Shown here one piece after another: positions 44,468-53,944 of a stretch of 64,000 nt of DNA. Position 1 is the first letter of the stretch. Each line of letters opens with the position of its first letter. The notes below the pieces were generated by a model. That model did no database searches and was not told the origin of the DNA. It saw only the letters and a list, made by a program, of their open reading frames with translations. The position numbers and the translations under genes are program-made. This stretch comes from Bacillus massilinigeriensis (lineage in GTDB: Bacteria; Bacillota; Bacilli; Bacillales; Cytobacillaceae): contig NZ_LT630337.1 of assembly GCF_900117315.1 (NCBI RefSeq), forward strand, positions 2,675,601 to 2,739,600. Direction: 5' to 3'.

Positions 44468-44808
44468 GATTTTCCTTCTTCCCCATCAATTCTTGTCCAA
44501 CGGTTTTTGTCTCTCGTGTTGAATTTGTGCATCACTCTGTCATGTGCTTCCTCTAAATCGATATTTAAAGAATTCGCAAAACATATAGTAACAAATAACA
44601 AATCTCCTAGTTCATCTTCTATCTCTTTTTCCTCTTCAGTCGTCTTTTTGGGCTTTTCTCCATAATAGTGATTGACCTCTCTTGCTAATTCGCCTAACTC
44701 CTCCGTCAATCTTGCTAGCATCGCCAAGGGGCTAAAATAGCCTTCTTTAAATTGACTAATATACTTATGTACTTCGTTTTGCATTTCCTTCATGGTTTTT
44801 TCTGACAT
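44464..44808 (-). CDS. ypjD: MazG-like nucleotide pyrophosphohydrolase YpjD
   Basis: 114 residues, helical MazG domain with the metal-binding pattern [15 protein letters not shown] and [11 protein letters not shown] (ExxE and ExxD). It likely hydrolyses non-canonical NTPs. The start is the ATG at 44808 ([10 protein letters not shown]), matching B. subtilis YpjD and 6 nt after AAGGTG. It heads the dapB-mgsA-bshB1-bshA-cca-birA operon. Confidence 0.9.
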   Translation of the reverse strand: MSEKTMKEMQNEVHKYISQFKEGYFSPLAMLARLTEELGELAREVNHYYGEKPKKTTEEEKEIEDELGDLLFVTICFANSLNIDLEEAHDRVMHKFNTRDKNRWTRIDGEEGKS

Positions 44809-45041
44809 ATTCATCACCTTACTATTATCATGTATAGTTCATGGGTACAATGAAGTAGAAAAGAATGGGTATTTCCCTTTCATGTTAGCTAAATATAATT
44901 ATTATTACAAATATTTTCATTAAATGAAAGTGAGATCTCTTTCTTTTAAAAAATAGTGGATCCCGTCGTGTTGCCATTGCTATTTTTGTGCATTATAATA
45001 AATTAGCTCATTTTCATATTGTCGGAAAGAGAGGAAATTTT

Positions 45042-45914
45042 ATGATATTTGGTATTCGATTGAAAAATACATTTTTTATTCTAATAGGAGCTGCGATTTT
45101 AGCATTTGGTCTTGTGCATTTTAATATGCAAAACAAATTAGCAGAAGGTGGATTTACTGGTATTACTCTACTTCTCTTTTTCCTTTTTAAATGGGATCCT
45201 TCCTATACAAATTTAATTTTGAATATACCTTTGTTTTTTGTTGGGTGGAAACTATTAGGTAAATCAACCTTTATATATACGATTATTGGAACTGTAAGTG
45301 TGTCCATTTTTTTATGGATCTTTCAAAGATATTCCTTTGAAATGCCTCTATATGATGATCTCATGTTAGCTGCTCTCTTTGCTGGCATTTTTATTGGAAT
45401 TGGACTTGGTGTAATCTTTCGATTTGGCGGTACTACCGGCGGAGTGGATATCATTGCGCGGCTAACACACAAATATTTTGGCGTGAGTATGGGAAAAACG
45501 ATGTTTATTTTTGACTTTTGCGTCATCGTTCTTTCATGGATTTTTTACTTATCCTATCGTGAAGCAATGTATACTTTAGTCGCCGTTTTTATCGGTGCAA
45601 GAGTAATTGATTTTATGCAAGAAGGTGCTTATGCTGCAAGAGGGGCAATGATTATATCAAACAGTAACGAACAAATTGCTGCGAAAATCATGGAGGAGAT
45701 GTATCGAGGAGTTACCGTTCTCAAGGGATACGGATCCTTTACAAAGGAAGAACGAGAAGTATTATATTGTGTGGTTGCAAAGAACGAAATTGTTCGATTA
45801 AAAAATATTATCCATTCTATTGACCCACACGCCTTTGTATCAGTAACTATTGTTCATGATGTCCTTGGTGAAGGCTTCACATTGGATGAAAACAAAATGC
45901 CGATTGAAAGGTGA
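45042..45914 (+). CDS. ypjC: YitT/YpjC family membrane protein
   Basis: 290 residues. Five or six transmembrane helices (about 10-175, DUF161) with GGTTGGVDIIARL, followed by a cytoplasmic DUF2179 domain (about 200-285; AAKIMEEMYRGVTVLKGYGS). Transport substrate unknown. The start is the ATG at 45042 after GAGAGG, 54 nt inside the longest frame. It is divergent from ypjD. Confidence 0.9.
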   Translation: MIFGIRLKNTFFILIGAAILAFGLVHFNMQNKLAEGGFTGITLLLFFLFKWDPSYTNLILNIPLFFVGWKLLGKSTFIYTIIGTVSVSIFLWIFQRYSFEMPLYDDLMLAALFAGIFIGIGLGVIFRFGGTTGGVDIIARLTHKYFGVSMGKTMFIFDFCVIVLSWIFYLSYREAMYTLVAVFIGARVIDFMQEGAYAARGAMIISNSNEQIAAKIMEEMYRGVTVLKGYGSFTKEEREVLYCVVAKNEIVRLKNIIHSIDPHAFVSVTIVHDVLGEGFTLDENKMPIER

Positions 45915-45935
45915 TCATTTGATTTATTATATGAA

Positions 45936-45967
45936 GAAAGAGCCTGAATTTATCATCAGGCTCTTTC
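45936..45967. terminator. Bidirectional terminator after ypjC
   Basis: GAAAGAGCCTGA (45936-45947) pairs exactly with TCAGGCTCTTTC (45956-45967), with T-rich flanks. It separates the convergent ypjC and the metallopeptidase gene. Confidence 0.92.
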
Positions 45968-45971
45968 TTTA

Positions 45972-46652
45972 TTAATCTTCATCACCTTGCATGCCAGTAA
46001 ATATTAAAACTAAACGAAGTAACTCTAGAACCGCAACTGCCGCAGCGGCTACATAGGTTAATGCAGCGGCATTTAATACCTTACGGGTTTCTCTTTCTTC
46101 ATCGTTTCGAATGATTCCTAGGGATACCACTTGATCCATCGCACGATTAGATGCATTAAACTCCACCGGAAGAGTGACGACCTGAAATAATACAGCGGCA
46201 GCCATAAATACAATTCCTAGTAAGAGCATTCCGCTTAATTGAGCAAAAATCCCAATCATAATCAAAATCCAAGATAAATTTGAACCTAAATTTGCCACAG
46301 GAACAAGGGCATGTCTGAATCTAAGGAAGGCATAATCCTGTTGATCCTGAATAGCGTGTCCACATTCATGAGCAGCAATGGCAGCAGCGGCTACAGAATG
46401 GCTATGATAATTTCCTGTTGATAGACGAACGGTTTTCGTACGCGGGTCATAATGATCTGTTAAATGTCCTCTAACTTCTTCTACACCTACATTGTAAAGC
46501 CCATTATCATCAAGAATTTTTCTAGCAACTTCCGCTCCTCTTAAATATGAAGAGGAAGCAACTTTGGAATACTTATTGTATGCTCCTTTAACCTTAATCT
46601 GAGCCCAGATTGGAACCAAAATGATGATAGCGAAATAAACTAGCATAATCAC
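45972..46652 (-). CDS. YugP-like membrane zinc metallopeptidase
   Basis: About 226 residues. Membrane helices lie at about 1-20 and in the C-terminal half (about 120-165 and 195-220). The zinc motif AAHECGHAIQ (HExxH) lies at about residue 100, with LPVEFNASNRAMD downstream supplying a likely third ligand. B. subtilis YugP is the closest named relative; there it is not at this locus. The start is read as GTG at 46652 because AAGGAGG lies 11 nt upstream, inside the longer frame. Confidence 0.88.
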   Translation of the reverse strand: MIMLVYFAIIILVPIWAQIKVKGAYNKYSKVASSSYLRGAEVARKILDDNGLYNVGVEEVRGHLTDHYDPRTKTVRLSTGNYHSHSVAAAAIAAHECGHAIQDQQDYAFLRFRHALVPVANLGSNLSWILIMIGIFAQLSGMLLLGIVFMAAAVLFQVVTLPVEFNASNRAMDQVVSLGIIRNDEERETRKVLNAAALTYVAAAAVAVLELLRLVLIFTGMQGDED

Positions 46653-46716
46653 GTAAGCAAAATCCTCCTTAAACACCATTGATTGATTCTATTCTATTCA
46701 TTATACAAAAATGTTG

Positions 46717-47508
46717 TCAATCTTTTTGTCCTCTAGATCGATTTCTAGCCTTTTCTCTTTGTCCCCTATATTTTTTCCATCCTACATAGGTTAATGTAAC
46801 AATAATGATACTTCCAGTTGAAATCATAACCCACCAAAGTGAAGGATCAGCATCGTCTTCGGAAACTTGTGTAAATATTTGATGGAGATCAGATTCCAAT
46901 AATTCTAACTCTTTCTGGCTAGTAGAGGATTCAATTACTTGTGAACGATAATGGTCGATATAATTTATTCTAGCTTCTAGCTTTTGAATCCGTTCCGCTT
47001 CAATATCCAGCTTGATACTTGGGTATATCAGCTCATATTGGGACAAAAAAGAATTTAGCTCCGAATGAAAGGTTTCAATGTCCTTTTTCTTGGCCGCCTT
47101 TCTTACTTCACCAACCGTCTGCATAATGGAATCCTCCATTTCTGCCCACATCGGTTGATATTCAGAGTTCAAAGCATCCATTATTAATCTAAATTTTGTC
47201 ACCTTTTTTATTCTTTCCTCTTTCATCATATCCACGCCAGTTGTTGCCTCTAACGCCTCATCATAGAAAAAAGTCACCATTCTTAATTCATCCATAGTTA
47301 ATGAATGTTCTCCCTTTATCGTCTCAAATTGATTGGAGAAATATTGAAGTAACTTTTGGGCATCCTCGTATCTTTCAGATTTAACCATTTGAAGCGACTC
47401 ATCTGAAATACGATCCAATTTTTCAATAGGTGATGTAGTTTCTGCTTCAGCTGATAATGGAATTAGTAGTAGTATAATTAAAGCAAATATGGCATACTTT
47501 GCTCTCAT
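46717..47508 (-). CDS. ypjB: Sporulation protein YpjB
   Basis: 263 residues. A signal peptide (about 1-22, ending AEA), a long helical extracytoplasmic region with many charged residues, and a C-terminal membrane anchor (about 225-245; MISTGSIIIVTLTYVGW). It matches YpjB, a mother-cell sporulation protein of unknown mechanism. ATG follows GAGGGGGG. Confidence 0.88.
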   Translation of the reverse strand: MRAKYAIFALIILLLIPLSAEAETTSPIEKLDRISDESLQMVKSERYEDAQKLLQYFSNQFETIKGEHSLTMDELRMVTFFYDEALEATTGVDMMKEERIKKVTKFRLIMDALNSEYQPMWAEMEDSIMQTVGEVRKAAKKKDIETFHSELNSFLSQYELIYPSIKLDIEAERIQKLEARINYIDHYRSQVIESSTSQKELELLESDLHQIFTQVSEDDADPSLWWVMISTGSIIIVTLTYVGWKKYRGQREKARNRSRGQKD

Positions 47509-47571
47509 CCTTGTCCCCCCTCTAATTACTATTAAATGTTATGAGTGGATGGACAAGGTTAGACCATTATT

Positions 47572-48168
47572 CTAATATTTCATATGAAGTTGAAATCTAT
47601 TTTTTCTTAATGAAAAATAATATGTAATTCCAATGGAACATATACTTAACCAAAAGGTAAAGTAGCCTATGTTATGTATGTAAGAATGGAGTACTTGGTA
47701 TCGTGGAAGCATAAAAAATACGTAATCAATGACATCATTATGTAATGTCCAAACACTTGCAACAACAAGATGCCATCGTTTCATCCGATAGAATGGAGCA
47801 TAGAGAAGGCCCTGTATCGCCATCGCCCCATGAGAAATCATAAGCATGTAGCCAGTCCAGTCTAATTCTCCTGTAACCTTAAGAACTAGAAGATTCATCA
47901 CTACCGCCCAAATTCCGTATTTAAATAAAGTAACAATTGCAAATGCCTCTATGAGAGGCCAATTCCTTTTTAATAAAAAGGCAATCAATACGAAGACAAA
48001 AAATAGGCTTGCAGTAGGACTATCTGGAACAAAGGGCAAAAAGATTGCCGGTGTCTCAGCTAGCTGCCATCCATACCAATAGTAACCATAAATGGTTCCA
48101 ATCACATTAACAATCAAAAGAAGCCATAAAATATTTCTATTTGATAAAAAAGCATAAATCCAATTCAT
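47572..48168 (-). CDS. ypjA: YpjA family membrane protein (DUF1405)
   Basis: 198 residues with about six transmembrane helices: LLLIVNVIGTIYGYYWYG, FLPFVPDSPTASLFFV, YMLMISHGAMAIQGLLY and others. It matches DUF1405/YpjA, of unknown function. The start is the ATG at 48168, 6 nt after GAGG; an earlier in-frame TTG-type start lacks a ribosome site. Position between ypjB and qcrC is syntenic. Confidence 0.88.
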   Translation of the reverse strand: MNWIYAFLSNRNILWLLLIVNVIGTIYGYYWYGWQLAETPAIFLPFVPDSPTASLFFVFVLIAFLLKRNWPLIEAFAIVTLFKYGIWAVVMNLLVLKVTGELDWTGYMLMISHGAMAIQGLLYAPFYRMKRWHLVVASVWTLHNDVIDYVFFMLPRYQVLHSYIHNIGYFTFWLSICSIGITYYFSLRKNRFQLHMKY

Positions 48169-48263
48169 ATCATTCCTCGTCTTTCTGCAATTATTTAACA
48201 AAACTATTATTTGTATTCTACCAAAATATATTAATAATGTATCAAAAATTTAAAATAACAAAA

Positions 48264-48289
48264 AAGCTGACGAAAAAATTCGTCAGCTT
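48264..48289 (-). terminator. Terminator of qcrABC
   Basis: AAGCTGACGA (48264-48273) pairs with TCGTCAGCTT (48280-48289); on the minus strand TTTTTTG follows. Confidence 0.9.
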
Positions 48290-48299
48290 CTCAAACATG

Positions 48300-49073
48300 T
48301 TATTTACTTTTTACAGAAGAAATAAATTCAGCAAGCTTTTGTAATTCTTCATCAGTGCCTTTAAAGACGCCAGCTGGCATTGTTTTAATACCCTCTTTAG
48401 CTATCTTAGAAATTTCTTCAGGTTTTAATCCATTGTCAACAAGCGAAGGTGCTGCAGCACCACCTTGAAGATTATCACCATGACAAGCTAGACAGCCTTG
48501 TTTATCATAAATTTGATAGCCTTCAGATTTTGTGTCTATTTCAGCTTCTGCAACAATTTTCCCTTGTTCTTTAGCAGCTGCCCAGTCATGGTTAACTACT
48601 GATTGCCAAGTTAAGAATGTGATTGCAGCAAGTGCTAATAGCATAAAGCCAGTTGCAAATGGTCGTTTAGATGGACGGCGTTCAGGTCCTCTATCAATAA
48701 ATGGAGCCAATAATAATGCTCCGAAAGCAAGACCAGGAATAACAAGTGCCCCTATTAAATTATATGGACCAGATGCATACGTATATTTAAGTAATTGATA
48801 TAAGAATAAGAAATACCAGTCTGGCATTGGAATATAAGCTGTGTCACTCGGATCAGCGATTTTTTCCAGTGGTGATGGATGAGCAATCGTTAAACATAAA
48901 AATCCGATTAAGAATACCGCACCAACCATCCATTCCTTTAAAAGGAAGTTAGGCCAGAAAGCTTCCGTTTTGCCTGGATATTCCGAATAATCTTTTGGAA
49001 TATTTGGCTTACGATGTTGAAGTCCAGGTACACGTGAATCACCTACAAACTTCATCCCTTTTCCTCGATGCAT
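48300..49073 (-). CDS. qcrC: Menaquinol:cytochrome c reductase, cytochrome b/c subunit
   Basis: 257 residues. The N-terminal half resembles subunit IV of cytochrome b6f with three transmembrane helices (PDWYFLFLYQLLKY). The C-terminal half is a fused cytochrome c with CLACH (about residue 195) and a methionine ligand near TMPAGVF. It is the b/c fusion typical of Bacillus. ATG follows AAGGAGGGG. It is the third gene of qcrABC and hands electrons to cytochrome c. Confidence 0.95.
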   Translation of the reverse strand: MHRGKGMKFVGDSRVPGLQHRKPNIPKDYSEYPGKTEAFWPNFLLKEWMVGAVFLIGFLCLTIAHPSPLEKIADPSDTAYIPMPDWYFLFLYQLLKYTYASGPYNLIGALVIPGLAFGALLLAPFIDRGPERRPSKRPFATGFMLLALAAITFLTWQSVVNHDWAAAKEQGKIVAEAEIDTKSEGYQIYDKQGCLACHGDNLQGGAAAPSLVDNGLKPEEISKIAKEGIKTMPAGVFKGTDEELQKLAEFISSVKSK

Positions 49074-49124
49074 TTAGCAATCCCCTCCTTCTTATCGAAG
49101 TTATTAAGTTAGTAAATTTAAATT

Positions 49125-49799
49125 TTACAATGGTCCGGAAATTCCTTGTTTACGGATCATCATAAAGTGGGCAGCCAATAACGCAAACAATGCAGCAGGT
49201 AAGAAGAATACATGGATTGCAAAGAAACGTGAAATGGTTTGTGCCCCAACGATATCAGGTGAACCCGCAATTAGTGTTTTCAAATATGGTCCAATTAATG
49301 GAACAGAATCGATAATGTTAAGTGTAACCTTTGTTGCGAATAGCGCTTTCATATCCCATGGTAATAAATAACCTGTAAGACCAAGAGCTAGCATGATGAA
49401 GAAAATTAAAACCCCAACAATCCAGTTAAGTTCACGAGGTTTTTTGTATGCGCCCTGGAAGAAAACGCGTAACGTATGTAAAAACATCATTACGATAACT
49501 AAGCTAGCACCCCAGTGGTGCATGCCACGGACGATTTGTCCAAAAGCAACTTCATTTTGTAAATAATATACTGATTCCCAAGCATTTTTTATATCTGGAA
49601 CATAGTACATTGTTAGGAACATTCCAGATAAAATTTGAATTACCGTGATGAAAAATGTAAGACCACCGAAACAGTAAACGAATGCAGAAAAGTGATGCGC
49701 AGGGTTTACATGTTCAGGAACTTCATGGTCTGCAATATCGCGCCACAAAGGCGTAATATCTAAACGTTCATCAACCCAGTCATAAAGTTTGTTTAACAA
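49125..49799 (-). CDS. qcrB: Menaquinol:cytochrome c reductase, cytochrome b6 subunit
   Basis: 224 residues, four transmembrane helices with two histidine pairs for the b hemes (GMHHWGASLVIVMMFLHTLR and FFAIHVFFLPAALFALLAAH), and C-terminal IRKQGISGP. It forms the quinol oxidation core. It follows qcrA by 3 nt. Confidence 0.96.
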   Translation of the reverse strand: MLNKLYDWVDERLDITPLWRDIADHEVPEHVNPAHHFSAFVYCFGGLTFFITVIQILSGMFLTMYYVPDIKNAWESVYYLQNEVAFGQIVRGMHHWGASLVIVMMFLHTLRVFFQGAYKKPRELNWIVGVLIFFIMLALGLTGYLLPWDMKALFATKVTLNIIDSVPLIGPYLKTLIAGSPDIVGAQTISRFFAIHVFFLPAALFALLAAHFMMIRKQGISGPL

Positions 49800-49802
49800 G
49801 AT

Positions 49803-50312
49803 CTACGCCCCCTTTCGCGGTTCTGCTTTTCTACCTAAAGCTAAGAATCCATCCACTTCTTTTAACGGATAGACATCAAGTGGTGCAATTGGTGGTGTAC
49901 CTGCAACGTTCGTACCATCCTTTGTATAAAGACCACCATGGCACGGACAATAGAAGTGTTCTGGATTTGCTTTGTCTTCATTCCAGTTAACCGTACATCC
50001 CAAATGCTTACACACAGGAGATAATGCAACAATGTCACCATTATCACTCTTATATACCCATGCAGTACTTGTTACATCTGATTCATACCAAGCATCAACT
50101 TGTGTAAAAGTAAAGTCAACCCGTGTCGGTTCAGCTGTTATATCAGAAATTTTCTTATCAGTTGTAACAAAATCTCCACTTGCATCTGCCTTTAATACAG
50201 GATCAACTGCAAACCGAACCATTGGCATTAGCATTCCAGCAGCCATGAAACCGCCTACACCAGTAAGTGTATAGTTAAGGAATTGACGTCTTGAAACACG
50301 TTGTTTACTCAT
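49803..50312 (-). CDS. qcrA: Menaquinol:cytochrome c reductase, Rieske iron-sulfur subunit
   Basis: 169 residues. A twin-arginine-like N-terminus (SRRQFLNYTLTG) and membrane anchor precede the Rieske domain. The [2Fe-2S] ligands lie in CKHLGCTVNW and CPCHGGLY. It is the first gene of the operon. I see no clear Crp/Fnr box in the 157-nt gap upstream, unlike at the ba3 operon. Confidence 0.96.
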   Translation of the reverse strand: MSKQRVSRRQFLNYTLTGVGGFMAAGMLMPMVRFAVDPVLKADASGDFVTTDKKISDITAEPTRVDFTFTQVDAWYESDVTSTAWVYKSDNGDIVALSPVCKHLGCTVNWNEDKANPEHFYCPCHGGLYTKDGTNVAGTPPIAPLDVYPLKEVDGFLALGRKAEPRKGA

Positions 50313-50469
50313 TCATTTCCCCCCCCTATTTCTAAAGTTGAGTCCAACGGACATAATTCAACACATTATAAAACTAGGACATAACCATGATATATCAACT
50401 TTTATACAAGGTCAATACGCTACTGAGATGAAAACATGGCAAGGTTGTGTCAAAATAATCAAAAAATTA

Positions 50470-50931
50470 TCAATCCTTCTGCCAATTTTGAATAATAAGC
50501 TGTAACAATTGTGTCACTTGATTTTCTAAAATGGTTCTTTTATACTTTTCATCCATGCTCTCTAAGGGGATAGAAGGCAACCAAATAAGCGAACCCTTCA
50601 ACTGATTCTCCACCGCTTTCCAGTCACTGTCTGAGGTAATAAAGAAAATATGTTTAAATCCGTTGCTTTGGAATTGCTCCTCCCATTCATGTAAATCAGC
50701 CACTAGCTTGTCCGTTTCATTGCTTTTCAAATAATTAAATCCTTGTAGTAGAAGCATTCTTCCTTTAAATTGCTTTTCTAATTGAGGAGCTAATAAAGTA
50801 ATAAATTCCCCCATCCCAACAACTTGCTTCATATCCTCCCCAAATGATACAGGGAGCAACGGTAATACAACGGTATCAACATATTCTCTTGCATTCATAA
50901 ATACATCAATATCCTTTGAGTCCCACCTCAA
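50470..50931 (-). CDS. ypiF: YpiF family protein (DUF2487)
   Basis: About 153 residues, DUF2487, of unknown function. Conserved segments are YVDTVVLPLLPVSFG and the C-terminal PSIPLESMDEKYKR. The start is read as TTG at 50931, 9 nt after AGGAG, giving MRWDSKDIDV; a TTG two codons earlier is too close to the ribosome site. It lies between ypiB and qcrA, as in B. subtilis. Confidence 0.85.
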   Translation of the reverse strand: MRWDSKDIDVFMNAREYVDTVVLPLLPVSFGEDMKQVVGMGEFITLLAPQLEKQFKGRMLLLQGFNYLKSNETDKLVADLHEWEEQFQSNGFKHIFFITSDSDWKAVENQLKGSLIWLPSIPLESMDEKYKRTILENQVTQLLQLIIQNWQKD

Positions 50932-51041
50932 AAACAATCACTCCTGTCAATCGAAAATGTCTTTCATTATGTTCATCATAACACATTCATCCTTTTAGAA
51001 ATAAGAGCAAAATAAAAAGCCTGCTAAAAAGCAAGCTTACA

Positions 51042-51587
51042 TTAATTATTCCCTAAATCACTCAATTGTTTAGCTAAAACTAGGAAGGCTTCCTTATCAT
51101 TCCTATCTAGTGCTTCATCAATTAATCTGAGCAATTTCTCTCTTTGAAATGTTTCAATACTTTCGCTAAGAAGTCTTTCAGCTAAGATTTTGTCCTTATC
51201 ACTTATCTGAAGATTTTTTGGCATATAGGGATTATCTTCTAGCACTGCAGCATATTGGTGCGCTAGGTTGGAGGCGTGAAAATTCAGCTGAATATAAATC
51301 TCCTCATCCCTATTAAGACGAATGTCATGGAAGGATTTTTCCGCATCGGTTGTCATCACGTTTTCTTTATAAAATCGAAAAGGCACTTCATCGACACAAT
51401 GCGTGCTCATCACAAGACCACGAGGACAATAACCAGCATGCTCAACAAAATGGACCTTCTCCATTAATTGATCATGACTCATTAAATAATTTAAAATCCA
51501 CACACATTCTCGTCTTTTTAATTGATAATGATTAAGGAACCAGCGTATGAACTCCTTCTTCTCGTTGACAGATACAGGGGTAGCCAC
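51042..51587 (-). CDS. ypiB: YpiB family protein (UPF0302)
   Basis: 181 residues, very well conserved: [38 protein letters not shown] and [19 protein letters not shown]. subtilis YpiB is involved with the biogenesis or regulation of qcr, but its mechanism is unclear. The start is GTG at 51587, 9 nt after GGAGG; the longer ATG frame would translate that site. Confidence 0.9.
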   Translation of the reverse strand: MATPVSVNEKKEFIRWFLNHYQLKRRECVWILNYLMSHDQLMEKVHFVEHAGYCPRGLVMSTHCVDEVPFRFYKENVMTTDAEKSFHDIRLNRDEEIYIQLNFHASNLAHQYAAVLEDNPYMPKNLQISDKDKILAERLLSESIETFQREKLLRLIDEALDRNDKEAFLVLAKQLSDLGNN

Positions 51588-51617
51588 CTTAGATTCCCTC
51601 CTCTGCATACAACTTTT

Positions 51618-52883
51618 TTAATTAAAGTCATCTGAAATTCTTTGTAGAATATCTAGATATTCCTCATTGCTAGAATCTAATTGAAGTAGTTTCTTAAAGA
51701 TTTCGGCAGCCTCATGTCTTTCTCCTTCTTCAATTAAAAAATAACCGAAATCTTTTAAAAACTCTGGTTGGTTCTTAAAATAAGTATATGCAAGACGGTA
51801 TTTGTTTAATGACTGTGAATATTGTTCCATGTTTTGATATGATATTGCCGCGTCCCAAAGAAGCTGAGGCTCTCCTTCCCCGTTTTTATTCATTTCATCC
51901 ACTATTTCAATGACATCCTCAAATCTTTCCTGGCTGAGCAATAGTTTATTTAATGTTATAGCAGCTTCAATAAATTCAGGATCTAGTGCAAGGGCTTCCC
52001 TGAACATCTTTTCTGCCTGTACTTCATTCCCTAGCTTTAATGCAATTTTCCCACCATAAAAGAACAAATCCTTATTAAATTCATCCTGCCTGATTCCTTC
52101 TTTTATTGCCTCAAAGCTTGAGGCTAATTCCTCTTCCCGTTCGTACGCCTTCGCTAAATATAGATAAAGAGAATGATACTCTGGGTCTAAAACCTTAAGC
52201 TCCTCGAATTTTTCAATCGCTGTTTTATTGTAACCAGCTTGTAATGCGGTAAATGCATAGCTGAACAAGGTGTTAATTTCCAATTTTTCTTCTATTGCCC
52301 TTTCAAAATATGGTAAAGCTTCTTCAAAGGCTCCACCTGCACTATAGGCTTCCCCTAATCTCTGATTAACATTGACACCAGCAATTTCACTTTTGGCCTG
52401 CAGCACCTTTTGATAAGAATGAATAGCCTCTAAAAACTTCCCTTGTTCAGAGTAAAGCTCACCAAGTGCAAAATCGATAATGACGTCATCCTTAACAATT
52501 TCTTTTGCCTCAAGTAGTTTTTGTTCACTTACCTCATATAGTCCTTCCATTTGATAAAGGTCTGCTAATAATAAAAGGGCCTCAGGATAGCTTGGGTCAT
52601 TTTTCTTGATTCCATCTAGGATTCCAATTGCTTTATCCTCATCACCTAATTCTATGTAAGTTTCAGCTAAAAGAACGATTAATTCCCCTTCCTCAGGATA
52701 AGATTCTAGCAACCGTTCAAATAATGACCTTGCTTCCTCTAAAAAACCATAGTGAAATAGCTCCTCAGCTAAAACAAATTTTTCGTCATTTGATCCAACC
52801 TGTAGAATCTGCTCATATTTTTTCAGAGCCTCCTGATGCTGACCATTTTCTATCAATGAAATAATTTTATTTATCCGGTCCAT
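51618..52883 (-). CDS. ypiA: YpiA tetratricopeptide-repeat protein
   Basis: 421 residues made almost entirely of TPR units (for example LLLADLYQMEGLYEVSEQKL, ALGELYSEQGKFLEAIHSYQ), about 11 repeats of 34 residues. It is probably a cytoplasmic scaffold. ATG follows AAAGGA. It is 30 nt upstream of ypiB and likely co-transcribed. Confidence 0.92.
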   Translation of the reverse strand: MDRINKIISLIENGQHQEALKKYEQILQVGSNDEKFVLAEELFHYGFLEEARSLFERLLESYPEEGELIVLLAETYIELGDEDKAIGILDGIKKNDPSYPEALLLLADLYQMEGLYEVSEQKLLEAKEIVKDDVIIDFALGELYSEQGKFLEAIHSYQKVLQAKSEIAGVNVNQRLGEAYSAGGAFEEALPYFERAIEEKLEINTLFSYAFTALQAGYNKTAIEKFEELKVLDPEYHSLYLYLAKAYEREEELASSFEAIKEGIRQDEFNKDLFFYGGKIALKLGNEVQAEKMFREALALDPEFIEAAITLNKLLLSQERFEDVIEIVDEMNKNGEGEPQLLWDAAISYQNMEQYSQSLNKYRLAYTYFKNQPEFLKDFGYFLIEEGERHEAAEIFKKLLQLDSSNEEYLDILQRISDDFN

Positions 52884-52898
52884 AACAATTCCTTTCTA

Positions 52899-53801
52899 CT
52901 AATCCGTATTGAAGATTGAAGGGGTTTTAATGGTAACATGTTCTCCAAATCCTGGGCGAAACAAAACCTCTTCCCCTGATCTAATAATTGTTCCTTTATG
53001 AACAGTAATAATCAATCTATGTTTATGATAAAGAAATAACTCCAATTCTTCAATCTTTCTGACTTCACGGGCATTTTTATAAAAATTATAGCTTACCTCT
53101 CCGCCCTGATTCAGAAATGACTTTAATGGATAGATACCAATCTTTTTTAAGATATCTAGTTGAATCGGGAGCTTTTCCATCAACTCATCAAAAATCCCCG
53201 GAATCCTCTCTTTCTTTAAGATTTCCACCCATATGGTTTTCGCTTGTTGCTTCTCTCTACTATTCATATCAATAAAAATTGGAGCTAAGGGACAATTATA
53301 TGGGAACAAGGCCTCTTTAATCCAACCCCACGGAGTTTTCCTTAAATCTTCTATATTTTTTATTTCAACAAAGATCACAGGGATTTTCATTTTTTTACAT
53401 TTTCTGATTAAGGTTGGAGTTAATAATCTCTGGGGTATCTTAATACCAAGGATATAATCAATAGGGCTATTTAGAAGCTTTATTTTCATCTCTTTGTAGC
53501 AAGACTCAAATAAGTATTCATGATCTACTTTGAAGTAGGTTAAAAACGTGGTACACCCATTTTGAATCATTTCCTTAATAAAATAGTTTTTCATGAAAGG
53601 AAAGGATTCGTCAAGTGGAATTTGAGTGTCTAAAGTAATATGAGGAGGAGTCATGATAAATGATTCGGCATTCATTTTCATATATGTGTATCTATTAAAG
53701 TCTGGTCTTATAGCTGCAATTTTTTCATTTTTAATGAGTAAAGAAGTCTTTTCAAGACTATTGCTTTTTAAGAGATTTACATTTTCAATGATATAAGTCA
53801 T
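52899..53801 (-). CDS. Degenerate amidohydrolase-like protein
   Basis: 300 residues. The start, IENVNLLKSNSLEKTSLLIK then KIAAIRPDF, resembles the N-terminal beta-sandwich of the amidohydrolase superfamily, and the end (KGTIIRSGEEVLFRPG) resembles its closing strands. The metal-binding HxH expected after the PG loop is absent: the segment reads MTPPHITLDTQIP. So it is probably a non-catalytic relative. It sits between ypiA and aroA, where B. subtilis has no gene. ATG follows GGGAGTGG. Function unknown. Confidence 0.6.
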   Translation of the reverse strand: MTYIIENVNLLKSNSLEKTSLLIKNEKIAAIRPDFNRYTYMKMNAESFIMTPPHITLDTQIPLDESFPFMKNYFIKEMIQNGCTTFLTYFKVDHEYLFESCYKEMKIKLLNSPIDYILGIKIPQRLLTPTLIRKCKKMKIPVIFVEIKNIEDLRKTPWGWIKEALFPYNCPLAPIFIDMNSREKQQAKTIWVEILKKERIPGIFDELMEKLPIQLDILKKIGIYPLKSFLNQGGEVSYNFYKNAREVRKIEELELFLYHKHRLIITVHKGTIIRSGEEVLFRPGFGEHVTIKTPSIFNTD

Positions 53802-53880
53802 AAAACCACTCCCATTCGGTCTTATGACAAGCTATGAAAAAAAACAAAAATTATTCCTTATAATGAAAATAAAGGAACCA

Positions 53881-53936
53881 AGCACCACATCAATATATCT
53901 AGTTTCAAAAATTGATTCTAGATATTTATGTGGTGC
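53881..53936 (-). terminator. Hairpin after aroA with GTGGTGC arms
   Basis: AGCACCACAT and ATGTGGTGC, extended by TATCTAG/CTAGATA, form an imperfect stem with about 19 of 22 pairs. TGGTTCCTTTATTTTC follows on the minus strand, so it can end the aro-tyr-his transcript. The right end continues as GTGGTGCCGCGCACC, related to the repeat at 5286. Confidence 0.6.
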
Positions 53937-53944
53937 CGCGCACC

